From GCA-2687025 sp964473525 (GTDB lineage: Bacteria > Poribacteria > WGA-4E > GCA-2687025), in contig CAYYPK010000013.1 in NCBI GenBank assembly GCA_964473525.1, positions 1-64,000 of the forward strand: a stretch of 64,000 bases of DNA, written 5' to 3'. Below the pieces are notes generated by a model. The model was not told where the DNA came from. It saw nothing but the letters and a program-made list of their open reading frames with translations, and searched no databases. The position numbers were made by a program, and so were the translations under genes. Position 1 is the first letter of the stretch. Each line of letters starts with the position of its first letter. Shown piece after piece: positions 1-7,663 of the stretch.

Positions 1-1438
1 CCTGCGGCGACTCACCACGATCACGTGCGATCTCGTCGCAGATATGGCGCAGATACATCGGCTCGTTGCGGCGATGCGACGGCTGCGGCCGCACGGTGCG
101 TGGCAGCAGGTAGGGCGCGTCCGTCTCGATCAGGTCCATGCCACATATTGGGCACTCGCCTGGCTCGGCTTGCCGCACGTCTGGGTGCATGGGACACGCG
201 TACATCGCCTGCGCAACCTGGGCGGCGGCGGCCTCGGGCCTCGTCGGTTCCAGGTCCATTCCGCAGATGGCGCAGTCAGCCGGATGGTCCGACGTTATCC
301 ACGGGTGCATCGGACACGCGAAGGGCTCGTCGGGGTGCGTCTCGCGGGCGTAAATCTCCGCGAGCGTCGGTCGAAGCGTGATCGTGGCGTACATCCCCGG
401 CCGGAGATCCCCGTGTGTGTTCGCGACCTCGATTTTCACCTTCTGGGTCCGCGTGGGCGCGTCCATGAACGGGTAGATATACGTCACCTCGCCCGGAAAC
501 GACTGTCCAGGCATGGACTCAACGCTGATGTCCACGCTTTGCCCCATGTAGAGCCACGGTAGTTCGTACTCGTAGACGTCCGCCTTGATCCACAGCGTGC
601 TCAGGTCGGCGATGCGGAACAGGTTCGCGCCACGCGCGACGTGCTGCCCCTTCGCGACATTCATGTGGATAACGGTGCCGCCAGCGGGCGCGTACAGCGG
701 CAGTTCCGTCCGCGCGACACCTTCGGCGTGGAGCGTGTCTATCTGCCCAGGCGTCAGGCCGTACAGCTCGAGCTTCTGCCGCGCGGCTTGCGCGGTACGC
801 TCGGCCGTCTGCTTCAGCGCGACGAGGTGGGTGGACCCCAGCGCCTCCACGCCACGAGCGGCGGCGAGGTACTCCTCCTGCGCCGCGACAAGCTCGGGAC
901 TGTATATCGTGAGAAGCTCGTCGCCCTCGCGTACACGGATGCCGGTAAAGTCCAGCATCAGGTCTTCGATCCAGCCCGAGATGCGTGTGGACGCATACGC
1001 CAACGTCGTCTCGTTGTATTCCAGCGCGCCGACGGTGCGTATCTCGCGCTCGAGCTGCCGAAAGGCCACTTCCTCGGTGCGCACCGGAAGCAAGTCACGC
1101 TGCCTGTCCGTCAGCGTCAGACCCTCGCCTTCGTAGATCGCGATCAGGTCCATGTTGCACACGGGGCAGGCGCCAGACTCCACCATCTTCACCGAAGGGT
1201 GCATGACGCAGGTCCAGTACCGGATCGTCTGTCCGTCGTCCTCGGCCACGGCGACCAGACCGTGATCGGCGTGCTCCTCAGGAGAATCCACCGAGGACCT
1301 TCCAGGGCCGGCGCCGACCGTGGGCGCCCCTGTACCATCGCCTGGGCTCCCGCCGTTGCCGCCTCCACACGCGGCGAAGATCGTAGCTAGCAGGACCAGC
1401 CCGATTCCCGCGCCCCAGATGCCTGCGCGCTCTGCCAT
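1..1438 (-). CDS. Heavy-metal efflux RND periplasmic adaptor (CusB-like), with TatD-like C-terminus; partial
   Basis: The frame opens with ATG at 1438 and runs off the left edge with 479 codons visible. Residues 1-24 form a lipoprotein signal ending FAAC. A heavy-metal-binding motif (C77 to about 99, pattern CxMHP...CPxCxMDL) is followed by a membrane-fusion-protein body containing ISGWIEDL and LFRIADLSTLWIKADV, typical of CusB. Two more such motifs start at about C375 and C415 (CPMHP...CPICGMDL). Such adaptors link an inner-membrane RND pump to an outer-membrane channel for Cu/Ag-type export, which fits the two TolC genes upstream. ATG overlaps the preceding TGA by one base. After MDLIE (residues 434-438) the frame continues as TDAPYLLPRT and RRNEP, a signature of TatD-family DNases. 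That is not expected in an adaptor: it is either a fusion or a misjoin. Confidence 0.85.
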   Translation of the reverse strand, partial: MAERAGIWGAGIGLVLLATIFAACGGGNGGSPGDGTGAPTVGAGPGRSSVDSPEEHADHGLVAVAEDDGQTIRYWTCVMHPSVKMVESGACPVCNMDLIAIYEGEGLTLTDRQRDLLPVRTEEVAFRQLEREIRTVGALEYNETTLAYASTRISGWIEDLMLDFTGIRVREGDELLTIYSPELVAAQEEYLAAARGVEALGSTHLVALKQTAERTAQAARQKLELYGLTPGQIDTLHAEGVARTELPLYAPAGGTVIHMNVAKGQHVARGANLFRIADLSTLWIKADVYEYELPWLYMGQSVDISVESMPGQSFPGEVTYIYPFMDAPTRTQKVKIEVANTHGDLRPGMYATITLRPTLAEIYARETHPDEPFACPMHPWITSDHPADCAICGMDLEPTRPEAAAAQVAQAMYACPMHPDVRQAEPGECPICGMDLIETDAPYLLPRTVRPQPSHRRNEPMYLRHICDEIARDRGESPQ

Positions 1439-3036
1439 CACTCGGTACCTCCCTCGCTGGGCGGGCTGCTGATGTCGTCGAGGACCAGCGGCTTGCGCGC
1501 CGCCACGGAGCCGAGGGCCTTGTCCAGCTCCGCGAGGTGCGTCCGGTAGTCGCGCAACGCCTCCTGCTCGCCGAGTTGGATTCGCAGCAGCGTCCTCTCG
1601 GCGTCCAGGAGCGTAACGAAGTCGACCTGCGCCGTCTGGTACGCGGTGCTTGCCGCGTCGAGGGCCTGCATCGCCTGTGGCAGCAGCGAATGCCTGTGGA
1701 GAGCGATGCTTCGCCGGGCGCGGGCCATACCGAAGTGGTGCTTGCGTATTGCGAGTTCCGTGGTGTTCGCCATGCCGGCGAGCATGTCCTGCATGGCCAC
1801 AAGCCGCGTCTGGACTTCACGGACGTACGCGGCCCCGCTAGCGAACGTCGCCGCGTCCGCAACGTCGGGCGTGCGCTGTGTCAGGAATGTCGGCGGCATC
1901 GGTCTTGTTCCCGAGGCCAGCTTCATGCGGTCCTCGAAGTAGCTGGCTCCCAGCGTGGCTGCGGGATAGGTCATCCGCGTCGCCATCTCTACCATCAGGT
2001 CCATGCGCGCGATCATCATCCTCTGCTTCTGAAGCTCCTGGGCGCCTCTGACGCCCACCTCGTACAGCTCATCCAGCGTGGCGACGACACCGTGGTCCGC
2101 CACACCAGATGGCGGCCCAAGCGGGGCGTCCGGCCGTCGGTCGAGGAGCGTGTTGATGCGTGCGACGATCGTCTCGCGCTGCTCTTCCAATGTCAGGAGC
2201 GTGTCCGCGAGCCGCGCCGACTCCACCTGACCCATGATGACGCTGTGGTACTTCCCGATCCCCACGCTCAGCTTCGCCTGCGCGATGGTGATCATCTGCT
2301 CGAGCAACTGCGCCGCCTCACGGTTGATGCGAAGCGATTCGCCGACGAACAGGTAGTCGAAGTAGGCGATGCTCATGGCCGTCACAGCGTCCCGCACCGC
2401 TATCTGCACGTCCCGCTCGGCGATGCGGACGTCCTCGGTAACGATGCGTCCCTTCAGCGTTAGGCCAGCGGGGAACGGATGCTTCATCGCCGCCATCTCC
2501 TTCTGACGGGACTTCCCAACAGTCGTCCTCAGCTGCTTCGTGAAGGCGTTGTATTGCAGGAGGGTGTCGTCGAGGTAAGACACCTGCGAGTACTGCTCTA
2601 GCTTCGCCTTCGCGTTCTGACGGGCCGCGCGGATGCTCGGATTCCACGCGACCGCCAGCGCGGTAACGTCCGCCAGCGACGGCCCGCCAGCCAGCAGGGC
2701 CTCCGCCGCGTCGGGATCGTCGGCGACCGCGGCAAGCCAGTCCGGCCCGTGAGCGTTCGGGGTCTGGAATCCATGCGCCTGGGTCGCGGGCGCGTTGAGC
2801 GCCTCCGACCACTCCTCCTTCTGCCGCGTCAGCCGGCGTCGGGCCTCCTGCCACTCCTCGCTGTGGGGGTCGATGGGGCCGGTCTCCGCTACTTTCGAGG
2901 GCGACACCTGGGCGTCGTAGTACGAGCCTTTGCCTGCGCTCAGATACTCGTCGACGAGGCGGTCGAATTCCGCAGCTGGGTTCGTAGCGCAGCCAGCGAC
3001 GAGAACCACGCAGACGGTGACGGCTGACACCTTCAT
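1438..3036 (-). CDS. TolC-family outer-membrane efflux lipoprotein
   Basis: This 532-residue protein begins MKVSAVTV with a lipobox (LVAGC), so it is probably lipid-anchored like OprM/CusC. The body has the long alternating helices of outer-membrane factors, with repeated IxxAxxxxAKLxVGxGKY-like segments around the middle. It should form the outer-membrane channel of a tripartite metal exporter. Its ATG overlaps the stop of the upstream TolC gene (ATGA), and its own stop shares one base with the adaptor start, so all three are translationally coupled. Having two outer-membrane-factor genes in tandem is unusual. A longer in-frame opening upstream exists, but the lipoprotein signal decides the start at 3036. 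Confidence 0.85.
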   Translation of the reverse strand: MKVSAVTVCVVLVAGCATNPAAEFDRLVDEYLSAGKGSYYDAQVSPSKVAETGPIDPHSEEWQEARRRLTRQKEEWSEALNAPATQAHGFQTPNAHGPDWLAAVADDPDAAEALLAGGPSLADVTALAVAWNPSIRAARQNAKAKLEQYSQVSYLDDTLLQYNAFTKQLRTTVGKSRQKEMAAMKHPFPAGLTLKGRIVTEDVRIAERDVQIAVRDAVTAMSIAYFDYLFVGESLRINREAAQLLEQMITIAQAKLSVGIGKYHSVIMGQVESARLADTLLTLEEQRETIVARINTLLDRRPDAPLGPPSGVADHGVVATLDELYEVGVRGAQELQKQRMMIARMDLMVEMATRMTYPAATLGASYFEDRMKLASGTRPMPPTFLTQRTPDVADAATFASGAAYVREVQTRLVAMQDMLAGMANTTELAIRKHHFGMARARRSIALHRHSLLPQAMQALDAASTAYQTAQVDFVTLLDAERTLLRIQLGEQEALRDYRTHLAELDKALGSVAARKPLVLDDISSPPSEGGTE

Positions 3037-4433
3037 GGGCCGGCCACCGTGGGCCCGCGCCCGTCCAAGGCGACGCCCACGACGCGCTCCAGACGCGCGA
3101 CGTTCTGCTGGTGATCCGTCAGCGCGCGTAGCCTCGCGAGATGGAAGTTGAGCCAGACGCTCTGCGTCTCCAGAAGCGACGCGACGGACTTGGGCCTTCC
3201 CTCGGCCCACACCTCGGCGTCCGCCATCGCCTGCTCCGCCTGCGGGATGAGCGTCTGCTCGTACAGCTCGACGAGGCGACGCGCGTTCTCAACGCGGACA
3301 TACAGCTTGCGGATGTCCGCCGAGGTCTTCGCTTCGATTGCCGCCACGCGATTCGCCGCCACGGCGCTCTTCAGTTCCGCCCCGCGGACGACGCTCTCGT
3401 TCTTGTCGGAGTTCCACGGGATGGACACGCCAATGCCGACCGTCCACGGATTCTTGCCGCTGTCCTCGGCGCCCGGCATTCGGGATGCGCCCGTCTCAAT
3501 CGTCATCAGATCGAGCTTGAACATGGGCATCGTCTTGAGCTGTGCGAGGGCTTGCGCCCGCAACGCCTTCTGTACCATGAGGCGAGCAATGCGCAGCTCC
3601 ATGCGGTTCGCAAACGCCGCGCTGTCCAGGTCCGCCGGGGAATCGGTCATCGGCGAGAACGGGGCCGCCGTGGCCTCGCCCATTGGCGTGTCGGGAGCTA
3701 CGTTAAGGAACGCCCTCAGGGTCGCCCGCTCCACCTCCGCGAGCTCTAGGAGCAGGATGCGATCGTACTCCAGCTGCGCCAGTTGGCTCTGCGCCTTCTG
3801 CACATCCGCGAGCGTCGCCTCGCCCACCGCATACTTCGTAGCGGCCACGGTGGCGATATGCGCCAGCAACTCGTGGTTCTGCTCAGTCAGCGCTGCCGCG
3901 CGGCGCAGGTACGCGAGCTCCGCGTAGCTGATCTTCGTGTCGACGACCACATCGCGGATCGCCTTCTCGTAGTTGGCTCTGGCGATGTCGGCCGCTGCGT
4001 CCACGAGGCGTCCAGCCGCGTCCAGCGTGCCGGGGTACGGGAACGACTGCGTGAATCCCAACCTGTGGCGCTGCGGCCCCACGCGCGTCTCGACGCTCTG
4101 CACGTAGAGGCTGTACATCGCCATTGGGTCCGGGAGCGCCGTGACCTGCGGGCGGCGTTCGATGGTCGCGCGCCATTCCGCCCGCGCCACGGCCACGCTG
4201 GGGCTGCGCTCGACTGCTAGCTCAATGACGCGCGCCAGTGTCATGCCCTCGGACAGGTCCGTCTCGGAGGGGGCCATCTGACCGGCGACCCCTTCCGCGA
4301 CGAAGGCCATGCCTATCGCAAGCCACAGAGCCGCCGCGACCGCGCTTGTCGCCAGACGACCTGTTCTACAGCGAGACGGGCGGCGTAGTGATGACAACGG
4401 CAAGTTTCTGCTCCCCATCCCCGGGCGCGGCAA
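3033..4433 (-). CDS. TolC-family outer-membrane efflux protein
   Basis: A 466-residue outer-membrane-factor family protein. A hydrophobic stretch near residues 28-50 (AVAAALWLAIGMAFVAEG) looks like a signal peptide with a long basic n-region. The mature part starts with a DLSEGMTLARVIELAVERSP segment typical of TolC/CusC proteins. The second half holds the paired helical repeat (SIPWNSDKNE, then IRKLYVRVENARRLVELYEQ). It overlaps the end of the upstream YHS-like gene by 68 bases, so the true start may be the ATG at 4418 or lie further inside. It probably partners the CusB-like adaptor; whether both TolC proteins assemble together is unknown. Confidence 0.8.
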   Translation of the reverse strand: MPRPGMGSRNLPLSSLRRPSRCRTGRLATSAVAAALWLAIGMAFVAEGVAGQMAPSETDLSEGMTLARVIELAVERSPSVAVARAEWRATIERRPQVTALPDPMAMYSLYVQSVETRVGPQRHRLGFTQSFPYPGTLDAAGRLVDAAADIARANYEKAIRDVVVDTKISYAELAYLRRAAALTEQNHELLAHIATVAATKYAVGEATLADVQKAQSQLAQLEYDRILLLELAEVERATLRAFLNVAPDTPMGEATAAPFSPMTDSPADLDSAAFANRMELRIARLMVQKALRAQALAQLKTMPMFKLDLMTIETGASRMPGAEDSGKNPWTVGIGVSIPWNSDKNESVVRGAELKSAVAANRVAAIEAKTSADIRKLYVRVENARRLVELYEQTLIPQAEQAMADAEVWAEGRPKSVASLLETQSVWLNFHLARLRALTDHQQNVARLERVVGVALDGRGPTVAGP

Positions 4434-4971
4434 TCGCGGCGTCGTAGGTCTTCATCATCTTGTTGTAGCGCAGGGCGGTCGTGGACGCCTCGCCCCCCGA
4501 TGCGACGGCCCGCAACGCCAAGCCGGCGCCCTTGAGATTGGGCTCCGCGTCGCCGTGCGTGACCCACACGCTGACGTGGTGCGTCCTGCCAACCAGCTTC
4601 GCCGCGTCCACCATGCGGCACATGTTCATGGATTCCATCATCGCGACGTACTCGTCCGTGGTGAGCACGCTCATGTGGAGCGTCATGTCGCCCAGCCTGG
4701 AAGTCTTGTAGTAGCGATGTGGGTCGGCGGCGAACATGTCCGCCTGAGCCTGTGAGCAGAAGTAGAGCGTGTCGCCGTCGTGCTCCCACGGCGTCATGCC
4801 TGACGCGCGCATCTTCATGCCGTCGATAGGGCAGCGGGCCGTGGCTTTCGACGCAGGCGGCGTCGCTTCCGCGGCGTGGGATGCGTGGTCGTGCTGGGCC
4901 TGAGCAGTCACGCCAAGGAACGTGGTCGCGCCGAGAACGAGCGCGAAGATTCCGGCTGTGCGTAGGTGCAT
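4366..4971 (-). CDS. Secreted YHS/TRASH-like metal-binding protein
   Basis: 201 residues with a signal peptide (cleavage near AQAQHDH). A His-rich mature N-terminus (HDHASHAAE) precedes a YHS-like segment at about residues 46-90 (CPIDGMKM ... LYFCSQAQADMF ... DPHRYY), a fold used for copper or other soft-metal binding. The C-terminal half (about 95-200) has many Met and His residues (ESMNMCRM, THHVSVWV) and resembles periplasmic metal-handling domains, but I cannot name its family. As a member of the efflux operon it probably acts as a periplasmic metal chaperone. The start at 4971 is set by the signal peptide. Confidence 0.65.
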   Translation of the reverse strand: MHLRTAGIFALVLGATTFLGVTAQAQHDHASHAAEATPPASKATARCPIDGMKMRASGMTPWEHDGDTLYFCSQAQADMFAADPHRYYKTSRLGDMTLHMSVLTTDEYVAMMESMNMCRMVDAAKLVGRTHHVSVWVTHGDAEPNLKGAGLALRAVASGGEASTTALRYNKMMKTYDAAIAAPGDGEQKLAVVITTPPVSL

Positions 4972-5071
4972 CGAGGGTACTCCCGTACTTGGTCTGTCCT
5001 GTGGTCGCCCCGCGCAGAGCGCGGTCGACGGGTATGGACAGGCGACTAGCGCGTATCCGACTCAGCGACGG

Positions 5072-5449
5072 TTACGCGCGCACGGGTGGCCCGCGAGTGG
5101 GCTCTTGGGAGGGGAATACGGACGACGGGCGCGTGATCGGGGGTTCGCCGCGGGGTTGTGGACGAAGCGACGGACTAGCAGGAAGTCTCAGGGCCGTCGG
5201 GCGGAACAGACCCGGGTCCACGACCCGCAAGTGACTCGATGACGACGCCACCAGACGATCAGCCGGGACGGCGGGCGCCTCGTCGAGTTCGCACGTGCCA
5301 TCGCACTTGTCGGGCGGCGTTGGCGCAGGCGCGCAGCAGTCGCAGTCGTGGGCAGGCGCGAGAGCAGCGCACTCGGCAGCGATGACGCGCAGCGGCGCGC
5401 CAACGGCGACGAGCAGAGCCACGAGGGCAAGTATGAGACACGTCCGCAT
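5072..5449 (-). CDS. Small secreted Cys-rich protein at head of metal efflux operon
   Basis: A 125-residue ORF begun at the ATG at 5449 because it gives a clean signal peptide (MRTCLILALVALLVAVGAP). The mature part has a Cys/His-containing patch (HDCDCCAPAP, then CDGTC) within the first 70 residues and a Pro/Arg-rich tail with no clear fold. It is the first gene of the leftward operon. The cysteines and position suggest metal sensing or binding in the periplasm. The tail composition is poor, so the reading frame near the 3' end is less certain. A 19-codon upstream extension is possible but would bury the signal peptide. Confidence 0.5.
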   Translation of the reverse strand: MRTCLILALVALLVAVGAPLRVIAAECAALAPAHDCDCCAPAPTPPDKCDGTCELDEAPAVPADRLVASSSSHLRVVDPGLFRPTALRLPASPSLRPQPRGEPPITRPSSVFPSQEPTRGPPVRA

Positions 5450-5633
5450 GGCGCGCTTTCTCGGAGTGAGGAACGCCCACCGCGCGATTGGCGCGACGAA
5501 CTTCATGCCTTACCGGAAGTTAAGCCCCACCGCCGGGGAAAAGCAAGGCCCGGCCGGCGCTGGCGACCGCAAAGCCGCTTCCTCGCAGGGATTCGCGGGC
5601 GCCGGCTCGCGGCTTGTCGGCCTATGTGGGGCG

Positions 5634-5642
5634 TGATACCAT
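5634..5642 (+). promoter_or_regulatory. Extended -10 promoter element upstream of HNH gene
   Basis: TGATACCAT fits the TGnTAnnnT pattern and lies 46 bases before the HNH start. No convincing -35 hexamer is visible. Seven similar sites precede other plus-strand genes. Confidence 0.5.
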
Positions 5643-5687
5643 CGCGATACATGTGTATTTGCGACGGTTCGTCGGGATGTCCGCGGG

Positions 5688-6212
5688 ATGAGAAACTGGA
5701 CCACATCCAACGTGCTCGTGTTGAACGCGAGCTACGAGGCAATCCACATCTGCGACGTGCGCCGCGCCCTCAAAATGCTGGTGAAGGGCGTCGCCAGCGT
5801 GGAGGAGGAGTCTGATGTCCTTGTCCGCGCGGAGCGATGGGCGGTGCGACTGCCCTACGTCATTCGCCTGCGGCAGTACGTGCAGATTCCGCACCGACCG
5901 GTCAAATTCTCACGCCGCAACGTGCTAGTACGAGACCGCTACACATGCCAGTACTGCCACAACGTGTTCTCGGCCGGTGAGCTGACGCTGGACCACGTGC
6001 ACCCAAGGTCGCGCGGCGGGAAGACAACGTGGGACAACGTACTCAGCGCCTGCAAGCGGTGCAACCTCGTCAAGCGGGACCGGACGCCAACCGAGGCGTC
6101 CATGCCTGCCCTACGGGCTCCCAAGGCGCCCACGATCACCTACTTCATGCAGCTCACGCGCTTCTCGACGGTCGCGCACGAGTCCTGGCGCAAATACCTG
6201 TTCCTCAAGTAG
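5688..6212 (+). CDS. HNH endonuclease family protein
   Basis: 174 residues belonging to the widespread bacterial HNH family whose N-terminus reads VLVLNASYEAI. The HNH/zinc region lies at about residues 80-130: two zinc cysteines in CQYC, the LDHVHPRSRGG core with the catalytic His, and CKRCN as the second zinc pair. The family is common, usually chromosomal and single-copy, and its physiological role is not established. It is not obviously linked to a mobile element here, as no integrase or intron sequence lies nearby. The next gene follows after 16 bases, so the two may be co-transcribed. Confidence 0.85.
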   Translation: MRNWTTSNVLVLNASYEAIHICDVRRALKMLVKGVASVEEESDVLVRAERWAVRLPYVIRLRQYVQIPHRPVKFSRRNVLVRDRYTCQYCHNVFSAGELTLDHVHPRSRGGKTTWDNVLSACKRCNLVKRDRTPTEASMPALRAPKAPTITYFMQLTRFSTVAHESWRKYLFLK

Positions 6213-6228
6213 CTCTATAAGCGGCCTC

Positions 6229-6888
6229 ATGACACTCCGACACGACGTAGCGGCAGCGGCGATCCTACTGGTAACTTGCGCGGCGTTCCTCGCCTGCGCG
6301 GCGCCGTCGGACCTGTATTCCGAAACCGGATACATGATGCGCTACGGAGACGACACGCGCGCGGCGGCGCGTAGGGTTCCCGGGGAGTCCGTCGTCCCGC
6401 GCTCCGCGCTCCTTCCCGCGCTTGTGCCCCTCATGACGCCGGCCGAGACGCGGTCGCATCCGGTTGTCGCGGCCGACGGCGCCTTCGTGGCGCCGGACGT
6501 GGCGGCCGCAAGCGCATCGACGGCGGCGTCGGTAAGTGTCGACATCGACCAGTTGGCCGCGTTCCTGCGCGAGCAGTACGGGGTGGGCGTGGTCGACATC
6601 CGCGTCGTGAACGGCCGCTATTCCTCTGCGGACAACGAACTACGCCTGAGGATCGTCACGGACGAACGCACGGAGGTCGATGCCGTGCACGACTTCGCGC
6701 TCATCTGCGCGGGGGTGTACGGCATGGATGCCAACGGTACGGTCGATGCGGTACAGGCGTCCGCCGTTGACGGAGCGTTGACCCCATGGCTGGGACTGCG
6801 CACCAGCATGCCCGACTTCGACGAATACCGGCGCGGCGGCATCGACCTGGCCGGGTGGGTCAAACGCCTGGACATGAGGCAGTATTGA
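6229..6888 (+). CDS. Predicted lipoprotein of unknown function
   Basis: 219 residues with a lipoprotein signal (hydrophobic AAAAILLVTCAAF, lipobox FLAC at about residue 24). The middle is low-complexity Ala/Val-rich. The C-terminal domain (about 100-215) contains VDIDQLAAFLREQYGVGV and ends DLAGWVKRLDMRQY; I do not recognise it. It lies directly upstream of rnpA in the same frame, with its TGA at 6886, at the position where rpmH and dnaA are often found. Function is unknown. Confidence 0.7.
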   Translation: MTLRHDVAAAAILLVTCAAFLACAAPSDLYSETGYMMRYGDDTRAAARRVPGESVVPRSALLPALVPLMTPAETRSHPVVAADGAFVAPDVAAASASTAASVSVDIDQLAAFLREQYGVGVVDIRVVNGRYSSADNELRLRIVTDERTEVDAVHDFALICAGVYGMDANGTVDAVQASAVDGALTPWLGLRTSMPDFDEYRRGGIDLAGWVKRLDMRQY

Positions 6889-6951
6889 GGGGTCGCGTCG
6901 AGTTCGCGCCCGAGCGGGAGGCGCCCGGTCCCGCCGCATGGGAGACGGCAC

Positions 6952-7368
6952 GTCAACACACTGAAGAAGCGCTGGGAATTCCAGCGCGCATACCGCCGTG
7001 GACGGAAGGTGTGGGACGGCCTGTACGTCGTCTACGTCCTGCCTACGCCGGACGCCGTCGACACCGACGGCGGAGCGTCGCGGTACGGCCTCACCGCCAG
7101 TCGGAAGGTCGGCGACGCCGTGCGGAGGAACCGCGCGAAGAGGCTCGCGCGCGAAGCGCTACGCGCGTGCGAGCGGAGCCTTCCCGGGGGCCTGGACATC
7201 GTCGTCGTCGCCCGCGCTCGAGCGCCCCACGCAACGTACGACGACACCTGCAAGTCGATCGCTGGCCTGTTGCGACGCGCGAAGGTGCTGCCCGCGCGGG
7301 GAGCCACGGCAGACGTGGACTCGCCACTGTCTCCCGCTCCGCCGCAACCACGGGACACCGCGAGATGA
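6952..7368 (+). CDS. rnpA: Ribonuclease P protein component
   Basis: RnpA binds RNase P RNA and helps 5' maturation of tRNA. The frame reads NTLKKRWEFQRAYRRG at the N-terminus and contains the diagnostic RNR region (GDAVRRNRAKRLAREALR) near residues 58-75. No ATG, GTG or TTG precedes the conserved part in this frame back to the stop at 6886. The best homology start is a GTC codon at 6952 with GGGAG seven bases upstream; a CTG at 6961 is the alternative. A short ATG frame at 6938 ends across that CTG. The start is therefore uncertain: a rare start codon, a substitution or a small indel. The gene leads the rnpA-yidD-yidC-jag-mnmE series. Confidence 0.85.
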   Translation, partial: VNTLKKRWEFQRAYRRGRKVWDGLYVVYVLPTPDAVDTDGGASRYGLTASRKVGDAVRRNRAKRLAREALRACERSLPGGLDIVVVARARAPHATYDDTCKSIAGLLRRAKVLPARGATADVDSPLSPAPPQPRDTAR

Positions 7369-7402
7369 GCAACCCACACGCCTCCGAGCGGCCGCGAGCG
7401 CG

Positions 7403-7648
7403 GTGAGGGCATACCAGGTGGCTCTGTCGCCGTTCCTGGGAGCGAACTGTCGATTCCAGCCGACGTGCTCGGAGTACGCCCGGCAGGCGATACTGACGCA
7501 CGGCTTCCGCCGCGGCGTGATCATGGCCACGAAGCGCATCGGACGCTGTCATCCATGGCACGCCGGTGGCTACGACCCGGTGCCCTCCGACGCCGACGAC
7601 CGACCAGCATCCACACACGCGCCGACGACGCGCTCTCACACTAGTTAG
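7403..7648 (+). CDS. yidD: Membrane protein insertion efficiency factor YidD
   Basis: An 81-residue YidD (haemolytic alpha family) protein starting at GTG 7403. It has the family signature FQPTCSEYARQAI, then HGFRRGVIMATKRIGRCHPWHAGGYDPVP. YidD is an amphipathic, membrane-associated protein that assists YidC-dependent insertion. The start is set by VRAYQVALSPFLGANCRF, the family's N-terminus. It lies between rnpA and yidC, as in most bacteria, with a 15-base gap to yidC. The C-terminal 20 residues are Thr/Ser/His-rich and not conserved. Confidence 0.92.
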   Translation: MRAYQVALSPFLGANCRFQPTCSEYARQAILTHGFRRGVIMATKRIGRCHPWHAGGYDPVPSDADDRPASTHAPTTRSHTS

Positions 7649-7663
7649 CCGAGCAACCCCACG

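Noticed and set aside
6889..6975. Frameshifted rnpA pseudogene
   Set aside because: The conserved body is open from residue 2 to the end with intact RNR motif; only the start codon is in doubt, so loss of function is not supported.
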